In this document: positions 1 to 5,363 of the stretch, piece after piece
Layout of the letters: every line of letters begins with the position of its first letter
How positions within the stretch are numbered: the first letter of the stretch is position 1
Assembly (NCBI GenBank): GCA_945875135.1
Contig: CAMCJO010000116.1
Location: 1-7,061 of the forward strand
Reading direction: 5' to 3'
Origin: an uncultured Porphyromonas sp.
GTDB lineage: Bacteria > Bacteroidota > Bacteroidia > Bacteroidales > Porphyromonadaceae
Length of the DNA: 7,061 bases
Notes under the pieces: generated by a model
Told to the model about the DNA's origin: nothing
What the model saw: the letters and a program-made list of their open reading frames with translations, nothing else
Databases searched by the model: none
Position numbers and translations under genes: made by a program

Positions 1-1
1 C

Positions 2-9
2 TACCTTTG
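2..9 (+). promoter_or_regulatory. Candidate Bacteroidota -7 promoter box for nhaA
   Basis: The bases TACCTTTG match the Bacteroidota -7 consensus TAnnTTTG exactly. The matching -33 element would lie about 20 bases upstream, outside the window, so only half of the promoter can be judged. If used, it would give nhaA an untranslated leader of about 160 bases. No other exact match lies between here and the nhaA start. Confidence 0.4.
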
Positions 10-175
10 CCTCGAGAGCGGGGCTGTATGAGATGCTACTTTAGCACACCCTCTTATTGCTCTACAACAGCTCTCTATTTTCGCTTAGACAGACTCAGTT
101 GGGCATTGTATGTTTACCACCATACGTATAGCTCCATCCTTGAGACCACGTTAATATATAATCGACTCATACCTC

Positions 176-1540
176 ATGTCTCCAACCAATCGCATCCTTA
201 GACCTATTCAGAGGTTTACAATCCGTAAAGTAGATTCCACTGTCGTACTCTTTCTTGCGACGATCGTAGCACTTATTGTGGCCAATAGTCCTCTCAGAGA
301 TCTATACCATAATCTGCTCGCTATACCGGTCAACCTGAACATCCTAGGGCTAGACATATTTCATTATCATGGCGAGCCGATGAGCTTTTTGGTTTTTGCT
401 AATGATGTTTTGATGGTCTTCTTCTTTTTCGTTGTGGGGCTAGACATCAAGCAACAGCTTCTCGTGGGAGAACTCTCCTCAGTCAAGAAGGCTATGATGC
501 CCGTCGTGGGGGCCATTGGCGGTATGGCTATACCTATCCTCCTCTTCTTGCTGATCGCTCCTGCGGGTGATGCGAGCCGTGGTGCAGCTATCCCGATGGC
601 TACAGATATAGCCTTCGTACTGGCGGTGCTGATGGTGCTGAAGGATCATGTACCCGTCTCGCTACGTGTCTTTATGACTACACTAGCGGTGGCTGACGAC
701 ATAGGCGGTATCATCGTGATAGCACTCTTTTACTCCTCTGGGATCAACCTATGGATGCTAGGTCTAGGCTTGGTGACAGTTGCTCTTCTAGCTCTCTTAG
801 GACGATCGGGAGTACGCAATATAGTGATCTACATGATCGGACTCTTCGTCGTATGGTTCTTTTTCTTACAGAGCGGTATCCACACTACCATCGCAGGCGT
901 CATGGTCGCTCTGACAGTACCTATGACGACCTCTGTCTCTCGGCACCAGCTGAGCCATCTCGCGGGTACGGTCTCTAAGATGCTACCGCATACAGAGGAT
1001 GCGCAAAAGGGTCAGACCACACACCTTGATGAAGCTGATATTGCTCTGATCAATAGCTTGCGCCAATCAGCTTCACGGGCTATACCCCCAGTACAGCGTC
1101 TGGAACATGCGCTCACGAGCTGGGTCAACTATTTAATCTTACCTATCTTTGCGTTTGTCAATGCAGGGATCGACTTCTCCACCTTTGCCGTGGGTGGTAT
1201 CTCAGCACTTCCCGTCGCAGTGATCTTAGGGCTATTCGTCGGCAAGCCCGTCGGCATCTTCCTCTTTACCTATGTCTACATTCGTCTCACGAAGCATCGG
1301 TGGAGTGAAGGGGTCTATCCCGCCATGCTCTTTGCGGTCTCCATACTGGGTGGTATCGGCTTTACGGTCTCCATGTTTATCGCCAGCCTGTCATACGATG
1401 TGCATCTGCACCTCGACTGGCTCAGCGAGGCCAAGCTGGGTATCCTGGCAGGTAGCCTTATCTCAGGCGTCGTAGGCTACATCGCCGTGCTGGCTGTAGG
1501 TAAGCGACATCAGAAGAAGTTGGCTCAAAAAGCAAACTAA
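176..1540 (+). CDS. nhaA: Na+/H+ antiporter NhaA
   Basis: Inner-membrane antiporter that exports Na+ (or Li+) in exchange for protons, serving pH and sodium homeostasis. The 454-residue protein has about a dozen hydrophobic segments. The signature residues are present: Asp144 in the ATDIAFVLAVL stretch (E. coli Asp133), the Asp174-Asp175 pair in LAVADDIGG (E. coli Asp163/Asp164, the ion-binding site), and Lys357 in LFVGKPVGIF (E. coli Lys300). It is longer than the E. coli protein of about 388 residues, mainly because of a hydrophilic insert at about residues 252-308 before the RLEHAL segment and a basic C-terminal tail; such inserts are known in other NhaA proteins. The start fits the family, since the short basic N-terminus runs directly into the first helix ending in VANSPL. 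No Shine-Dalgarno site is visible, as is usual in Bacteroidota. The gene is convergent with rprY. It appears intact. Confidence 0.96.
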   Translation: MSPTNRILRPIQRFTIRKVDSTVVLFLATIVALIVANSPLRDLYHNLLAIPVNLNILGLDIFHYHGEPMSFLVFANDVLMVFFFFVVGLDIKQQLLVGELSSVKKAMMPVVGAIGGMAIPILLFLLIAPAGDASRGAAIPMATDIAFVLAVLMVLKDHVPVSLRVFMTTLAVADDIGGIIVIALFYSSGINLWMLGLGLVTVALLALLGRSGVRNIVIYMIGLFVVWFFFLQSGIHTTIAGVMVALTVPMTTSVSRHQLSHLAGTVSKMLPHTEDAQKGQTTHLDEADIALINSLRQSASRAIPPVQRLEHALTSWVNYLILPIFAFVNAGIDFSTFAVGGISALPVAVILGLFVGKPVGIFLFTYVYIRLTKHRWSEGVYPAMLFAVSILGGIGFTVSMFIASLSYDVHLHLDWLSEAKLGILAGSLISGVVGYIAVLAVGKRHQKKLAQKAN

Positions 1541-1562
1541 ATAGCCCAAACACACACTAGAT

Positions 1563-1598
1563 ATCCACGTGGGGAGATCGCATGCTCCACGTAGGGAT
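1563..1598 (+). other. Imperfect hairpin 3' of nhaA, with CCACGTGG palindrome
   Basis: Bases 1567-1572 (ACGTGG) pair with 1587-1592 (CCACGT). AG 1575-1576 pairs with CT 1585-1586 after a two-base bulge, closing an 8-base loop. ATCC 1563-1566 can pair with GGAT 1595-1598 across another two-base bulge. The left arm also contains the perfect 8-base palindrome CCACGTGG (1565-1572). The element is only 23 bases after the nhaA stop and lacks a T-tract, so it does not look like an intrinsic terminator. It could stabilise the nhaA mRNA 3' end or bind a protein; neither role is shown. Confidence 0.4.
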
Positions 1599-1615
1599 TT
1601 GGCGTTAAGGCTCCC

Positions 1616-1662
1616 CTATCATTGTAGCCAGACACTCTCGGCAATATGCTGAGCGATGATAG
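1616..1662 (+). other. Second stem-loop structure in the nhaA-rprY intergenic region
   Basis: An outer stem pairs CTATCAT (1616-1622) with ATGATAG (1656-1662). Inside it a compact hairpin pairs 1637-1643 with 1647-1653 (CTCGGCA against TGCTGAG, one G-U pair) around a 3-base loop, leaving an asymmetric internal loop. Together with the preceding hairpin, this suggests that the 166 bases between the nhaA stop and the terminator could fold. I do not recognise a known RNA family on either strand. It may be a structured 3' UTR or a small RNA, or it may be chance. Confidence 0.35.
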
Positions 1663-1698
1663 CCATCTGCCTTGTATCAGGTTCAGTATAGCACACAC

Positions 1699-1762
1699 AA
1701 AAAAAAAAGCAAGTGGCGACGAAGGTGCTAGGACCCTCGTCGCCACTTGCTTGTGAGTTTTT
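1699..1762 (-). terminator. Strong intrinsic terminator of rprXY, possibly bidirectional
   Basis: A perfect 16-base inverted repeat, AAGCAAGTGGCGACGA at 1707-1722 and its complement at 1737-1752, is extended inward after one mismatch by GGT/ACC (1724-1726 with 1733-1735) around a 6-base loop. On the minus strand the hairpin begins about 30 bases after the rprY stop and is followed by a run of ten U (A-run 1699-1708), an excellent terminator. On the plus strand it is followed by a weaker tract of five T (1758-1762), so it may also stop nhaA transcripts about 210 bases past the nhaA stop codon. Confidence 0.92.
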
Positions 1763-1782
1763 ACCTCTACCTTAAGAGGTGA

Positions 1783-2514
1783 CTAGATCTTTTTGATCTG
1801 ATCTTGTGGTATCTCTTTCATCGGTGTGACGAGACGATAGCCCTTGCCATGTACATTTTTGATCTCTAGCGATGGATCTGCCTTGAGAATCTTACGGAGC
1901 TTGGTCACATAGACATCCATGCTACGTGCGTTAAAGTAATTGGCATCAGCCCAAATAGTCTTCAGAGCATAGTCTCTCTCAAGGGTCTCGTTGGCAAAGA
2001 CGCAAAAGAGAGAGAGTAGTTCGTTTTCCTTTGTGGTTAGGGAGAGTACCTTACCATCCTCAGTCGTAAGGGTCTGCTTCTTCGTATCGAATAGTAGCTT
2101 ACCTAGCTGATAGAACTGTGGCTCCTCATGCTCCTCACCAATGATGCGTCGCATGATTGCCACGATACGCGCCTCCAGCTCTTGCATACTAAAGGGCTTC
2201 GTGATGTAGTCGTCAGCTCCGAGCTTGAAGCCACGTAGTACATCTTTCTTTTGATCCTTTGCGGTGACAAATATAATGGGGATATTGGGCTTAGCTTCGC
2301 GTATTTGCTTGGCTAACTCAAATCCATCCATCTTAGGCATCATGATATCGATAAGGCAGAGTGCATACTCTTCCTTACCAAAGGCCTCTAGTCCCGTCTC
2401 GCCATCTGTAAAGAGGTCTACCTCATAGTCTTTTGCCATAAGGTACTCCTGAAGCATTGTGCCTAGGCTTTCATCGTCTTCACAGAGGAATACTCTGATT
2501 TCTTTGTTGTTCAT
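1783..2514 (-). CDS. rprY: OmpR/PhoB-family response regulator RprY
   Basis: Cytoplasmic DNA-binding response regulator and likely partner of the kinase encoded just upstream. Of its 243 residues, about 5-122 form the receiver domain, with acidic pocket Asp13/Asp14, phosphoacceptor Asp56 in LIDIMMPKMDG, Thr84 and Lys106 in TKPF. Residues about 134-231 form a winged-helix DNA-binding domain with the typical LTTKENELL, a recognition-helix region MDVYVTKLRKIL and the terminal hairpin HGKGYRLV. All phosphorylation residues are intact. The length is normal for the family. The ATG start places the first beta strand (IRVFLCEDD) where expected; upstream bases are A/T-rich without a Shine-Dalgarno site. 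It lies 68 bases after rprX and is followed by a strong terminator. The name rests on resemblance to the Bacteroides/Porphyromonas RprY regulator, which I recall as linked to stress and, in P. gingivalis, to sodium responses. OmpR-family membership is certain; the exact orthology is probable. Confidence 0.9.
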   Translation of the reverse strand: MNNKEIRVFLCEDDESLGTMLQEYLMAKDYEVDLFTDGETGLEAFGKEEYALCLIDIMMPKMDGFELAKQIREAKPNIPIIFVTAKDQKKDVLRGFKLGADDYITKPFSMQELEARIVAIMRRIIGEEHEEPQFYQLGKLLFDTKKQTLTTEDGKVLSLTTKENELLSLFCVFANETLERDYALKTIWADANYFNARSMDVYVTKLRKILKADPSLEIKNVHGKGYRLVTPMKEIPQDQIKKI

Positions 2515-2560
2515 ATCTGTTATTTGATTTATTGAGAATTGTCTAGTCTATTATCTGTTA
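2514..2560 (-). repeat. Pair of 9-base direct repeats in the rprX-rprY gap
   Basis: TATCTGTTA (TAACAGATA on the coding strand) occurs at 2514-2522 and again at 2552-2560, 38 bases apart. The first copy touches the rprY start codon. The second copy lies within ATCTGTTAGAT (2553-2563), which has 4-base dyad arms. They might be sites for translational or transcriptional control of rprY, but the sequence is A/T-rich and the match could be chance. The spacing is not the 10-11 bases typical of tandem OmpR-family sites. Confidence 0.35.
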
Positions 2561-2582
2561 GATGCTCTTGAATAAGAATCGT

Positions 2583-4172
2583 TTATTTTTCAGTATCATT
2601 TGTCGTAGCTTCATGCTGTACTAAGAATGGAATGCGGAGCGACATCTTAGTCCCGACTCCAAGCTTACTAAAGACTTTGACCTCGCCGCCCATACCTTGG
2701 ATAGCCCGCTGTACGTAGGCTAGACCGAGACCAAAACCCTTCACGTCATGGCGGTCACCCGTATGGACGCGATAAAATTGCTCGAAGATATGCCCCCTAT
2801 CCTGACGAGAGATGCCGATGCCATTATCCTGTATATCTATGATAAGGTTGGTATCATCGTTTCGCGTGGTGAGCGTAATGGTGGGCGGTACACCCTCCTT
2901 GCAATACTTCAGACTGTTGTCTACTATATTGGATATAATGTTCTGAAAGGCGATCTTATCACAAAAGAGCTCATGGTGCTCAGCCTCTAGAGCTAGCACG
3001 AGCTCTCCATGAGCCTCAGTGATCTTCATAACATAAGCACTGCTCAGGTCTCTAATCTCCTCGTGAGCATCTAGCTCTACAGGGTAGACCTTGAGCACAC
3101 CACGCTGCATCGATGAGGACTGTAAGACCTGATCTACGAGTAGCGTGAGGCGATCTACCTCCTTAAGCATGGTCTGGGTGATGCGCTTGCATCGCTCCTC
3201 CGACTCCTCTACAGAGGGGTCTTCGAGCATCTCACAGGCCAGACGTATAGAGCTAACGGGTGTCTTAAGCTCATGAGTCATGTTGCTTACAAAGTCCTCA
3301 CGCTCACGTAGGTAGTGCTGCTGCCGTACAAGGATCGCAATGGCGAGCACACTGAGTATCACGATCACCACGAGGGTAGCAATCGGGGGGATCGTGTAGA
3401 TTAGATTGCCCATGTGGTGGCTATGCTCCGTAAAGATCAGCTCAATATAGGGCAGATCTGAATCGTCTGGCTCATCTATATAGGAGTTTGACCGGACGAA
3501 GATATCTCTCCGCAACACAAGAGGAGCCTGTTTTGAAGGGTCGTAACCCTCTGGGAGGGTCGTGTAGACTGACTGCCCCTTACTATCACAGATAGTAAAC
3601 TCAAACTTCTCCGTGATGCCTACGAGCTCCAGCTCACGCACCAGGGCGCTTCGCAAGAAGTCCACATTGATCCTCTGTCTGAGAGGTTGATCATTACGCT
3701 TGAGGATGGTGCGTAGTACCGCCTCATCAAGCAGACTGCGGTGGTAGAAGTAAGTGTTGAGCAGCTTACCCTGCAATACGTTAGCATGCTCTGTGCCCTG
3801 CCTATTCATGCGAGCCTGTGCCCATGGAGGACAGGTCGCACGCTTAGCATTGCCGTAGCCATTCCACACTTCGCTACCGTCAGACAGATAGCTGGCCGAG
3901 AGAGCTTCCACCCCGTCCTGATCAGACTGGAGAGAGTCTTGCAAGCCAAATCGCTGTAGATCGTTTTGTGTCAGGACCGAGCGCAGCTGACGATCTACCT
4001 CGTCTCGCTCTAGTGAACGAGAGACCTCATCCAATGCTCTCTGAGCCAAAGTCTCAAAGTAGTCATTGTATAGCTCCGTGACATAGCTAAAGTTTCTCAA
4101 CTGCATCAAGATAGATGCCGTCGCAATAGCCACGAGCAAGATGATTATAGTCCAGATAGTTCGCTTTCCCAC
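2583..4172 (-). CDS. rprX: Membrane sensor histidine kinase RprX
   Basis: Two-component sensor kinase in the inner membrane, expected to phosphorylate RprY. The 529 residues contain a first membrane helix at about 5-23, a large extracytoplasmic sensor region at about 26-258, and a second helix at about 261-283. The HisKA domain follows, with phosphoacceptor His300 in SNMTHELKTP. The ATPase domain has the N-box around NIVDNSLKY (Asn419), the G1 box DNGIGI (449-454), the F box IFEQFYR (462-468) and the G2 box GFGLGLA (479-485). No HAMP domain is evident; helix 2 leads almost directly into the dimerisation helix. The sensor region matches no fold I can name; it carries a tryptophan- and glycine-rich patch ending in ATCPPW near 103-117. 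The start is GTG, supported by AAGAAGG eight bases upstream and by the absence of an in-frame ATG between it and a TAA 39 bases upstream. It sits between the phosphatase gene and rprY. Confidence 0.9.
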   Translation of the reverse strand: MGKRTIWTIIILLVAIATASILMQLRNFSYVTELYNDYFETLAQRALDEVSRSLERDEVDRQLRSVLTQNDLQRFGLQDSLQSDQDGVEALSASYLSDGSEVWNGYGNAKRATCPPWAQARMNRQGTEHANVLQGKLLNTYFYHRSLLDEAVLRTILKRNDQPLRQRINVDFLRSALVRELELVGITEKFEFTICDSKGQSVYTTLPEGYDPSKQAPLVLRRDIFVRSNSYIDEPDDSDLPYIELIFTEHSHHMGNLIYTIPPIATLVVIVILSVLAIAILVRQQHYLREREDFVSNMTHELKTPVSSIRLACEMLEDPSVEESEERCKRITQTMLKEVDRLTLLVDQVLQSSSMQRGVLKVYPVELDAHEEIRDLSSAYVMKITEAHGELVLALEAEHHELFCDKIAFQNIISNIVDNSLKYCKEGVPPTITLTTRNDDTNLIIDIQDNGIGISRQDRGHIFEQFYRVHTGDRHDVKGFGLGLAYVQRAIQGMGGEVKVFSKLGVGTKMSLRIPFLVQHEATTNDTEK

Positions 4173-4180
4173 GTTAGTTA

Positions 4181-4187
4181 CCTTCTT
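4181..4187 (-). promoter_or_regulatory. Shine-Dalgarno site fixing the GTG start of rprX
   Basis: On the coding strand AAGAAGG lies eight bases before the GTG codon at 4172-4170. Such sites are uncommon in Bacteroidota, and rprY, nhaA and gltX here have none, so this one both supports the non-ATG start and suggests conventional ribosome recruitment for the kinase. Confidence 0.6.
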
Positions 4188-4211
4188 ATCGTAAGCAAGT
4201 AAGACACTTTA

Positions 4212-4787
4212 TCAGAGCTTGATCTGATCTATATGTATGAGTTCATCTAGATCGATCGTCGTCACGCTACCATAAGGCAGGATCTGAGCAAAAGCTTCTT
4301 GTAGCGTGATGCGCCCCGCCATAGCTCTCACAGCGTTGATGACACCGCCATGGGAGAAGAGGAGTACACGCTGAGCGCCTGATGTGTAGAGCTCATCCAG
4401 TAGCTCTGCGACACGCCGAGACAAGTCTCGTAGCGACTCACCACGAGGGGCTGGCTGATCGATGAAGTACTCGAAGAAAGCTACCACCTCCTGCTCTTTC
4501 TTGAGGATGCTGTCCCAATGCTTCCCCTCCCAGTCGCCAAAGTTCATCTCCTTCAGACGATCGTCTATCTCTATCTTGGTACCCTGAGGTACGCAATGCT
4601 GCGCCAGCTTGAGCGCACGAGAGAGAGGACTGGAGAGGATGCGGTCATAGAGAGACAGATCGATCTGGGCAGCCACACGAGGAGCTTCCACATCAAAGGT
4701 GTCTGCCAGCGGTATGTCTGTATTGCCATAGCAGATGACCTGCCACTCAGGTGATACTGCGGTATGTCTGACCAGTGTTATCTGCAT
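4212..4787 (-). CDS. Histidine phosphatase family protein, CobC-like (alpha-ribazole phosphatase type)
   Basis: Cytoplasmic phosphatase of the branch-1 histidine phosphatase superfamily; 191 residues, a normal length. The phosphohistidine motif is LVRHT at 5-9 with Arg7 and catalytic His8, where most relatives have RHG. Other active-site residues are Arg57 in SSPLSRALKLA, proton donor Glu80 in LKEMNFGDWEG and His146 in LLFSHGG. The segment VICYGNTDIPLADTF near 17-31 is typical of Bacteroidota proteins annotated as CobC, which remove phosphate from alpha-ribazole 5'-phosphate late in cobamide synthesis. No cobalamin genes are nearby, so another phosphate ester, as for PhoE-like or phosphoglycerate mutase-like members, is possible. 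The ATG is preceded by AAAAGGA (4797-4803) at nine bases. It ends in tandem in-frame stops TGA-TAA, 39 bases before rprX, and probably shares a transcript with it. Family assignment is firm; substrate is not. Confidence 0.88.
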   Translation of the reverse strand: MQITLVRHTAVSPEWQVICYGNTDIPLADTFDVEAPRVAAQIDLSLYDRILSSPLSRALKLAQHCVPQGTKIEIDDRLKEMNFGDWEGKHWDSILKKEQEVVAFFEYFIDQPAPRGESLRDLSRRVAELLDELYTSGAQRVLLFSHGGVINAVRAMAGRITLQEAFAQILPYGSVTTIDLDELIHIDQIKL

Positions 4788-4839
4788 CCTTTCGTTTCCT
4801 TTTATCTATTCATATCCAGCGACAGGGTAGATGCTGGGA

Positions 4840-5310
4840 TCACCACCTATCGTCATTGTTAAAGTCTTTGCCACGGTTGTCACGTCGACGACCATGAGCA
4901 TCACCGCCCTTGGCCTTGTAAGGTTTATTGCCTTTGGGTCCTTTGGGATGTCCCTTAGACTCTCTAGGCTCATCACCATATCGGTCTGAGCGCATTCTCT
5001 TGGGACCAGACTTGGCCGGGCGATTGGAGCGACCTCCGCCTCGTGGGGCGTATTCCCGAGCAGCATCTCTGGGCTCTCGCTCTTCCTGCTGAGCCTCTAG
5101 GTAGTGCTTCATCGAGAGCGCCTCACGCAAGATGTCGTTGACAGGGAGCTCCTCGCCATCTAGCGTCACGATATCATCCTCTACCACGAAATCCGTCAGC
5201 TCAGCTCGCTCGCCATTGAGCGTGACACGCCCAGCGACGATGTACTTCTCCACTTCACGGCGCGATCCGATACCAGCATCGCTCAGAAGTTTGTTGATAC
5301 GCAAACTCAT
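4840..5310 (-). CDS. Small S4-domain RNA-binding protein with basic disordered tail
   Basis: The 156-residue protein begins with an S4 RNA-binding domain (about 2-58: RINKLLSDAGIGSRREVEKYI, then GRVTLNG and a VTLDGEEL strand) closely resembling the N-terminus of RsuA/RluB-type rRNA pseudouridine synthases. The catalytic domain with its essential Asp (GRLDxxTxGLL motif) is absent. A short charged helix follows (about 59-79), then a low-complexity tail from about 80 to 156 rich in Arg, Gly, Lys, Pro and Asp, predicted to be disordered and RNA-binding. There is no room downstream for a lost synthase domain, since the next gene starts 52 bases later, so this looks like a designed short protein, not a recent frameshift. 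The likely role is binding structured RNA or ribosomes; any modification activity is unlikely. It sits 53 bases after gltX. The ATG start fits the S4 fold; no Shine-Dalgarno is seen. The S4 domain is certain, function unknown. Confidence 0.86.
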   Translation of the reverse strand: MSLRINKLLSDAGIGSRREVEKYIVAGRVTLNGERAELTDFVVEDDIVTLDGEELPVNDILREALSMKHYLEAQQEEREPRDAAREYAPRGGGRSNRPAKSGPKRMRSDRYGDEPRESKGHPKGPKGNKPYKAKGGDAHGRRRDNRGKDFNNDDRW

Positions 5311-5363
5311 GATTCAGTCGTTATATCTAAAGTTTAGTTCATTGATTACTTCGATCTATGTAG

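Noticed and set aside
7..201. Plus-strand open frame of 64 codons overlapping the nhaA start
   Set aside because: It shows no recognisable family, is rich in Cys, Ser and Tyr, and runs into the well-supported nhaA start in another frame.
1144..1151. TATCTTTG promoter-like box inside nhaA
   Set aside because: It encodes part of the conserved LPIFAFV membrane segment and has no -33 partner; it is probably coding chance.
1541..1706. Possible TPP riboswitch on the minus strand, suggested by TGAACCTGAT at 1677-1686
   Set aside because: Only that short string matches. The rest of the thi-box, including the CTGAGA part and the GCGTAGGGA tail, is missing, and it would lie after the rprY terminator with no gene downstream in that direction.
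1537..1746. Minus-strand open frame of 69 codons across the nhaA-rprY intergenic region
   Set aside because: It starts inside the terminator hairpin loop side and reads the A-tract as Phe codons; no homology is recognised, and it lies downstream of the rprY terminator.
2268..2275. TATATTTG promoter-like box on the minus strand inside rprY
   Set aside because: It encodes the conserved IIFVTA strand of the receiver domain, with no -33 element and no gene start just downstream.
4806..5066. Minus-strand open frame of 86 codons overlapping the S4 gene tail
   Set aside because: It lies in another frame of the Arg/Gly-rich tail, whose codon bias keeps alternative frames open; the S4 frame has a recognisable domain and continuous start.
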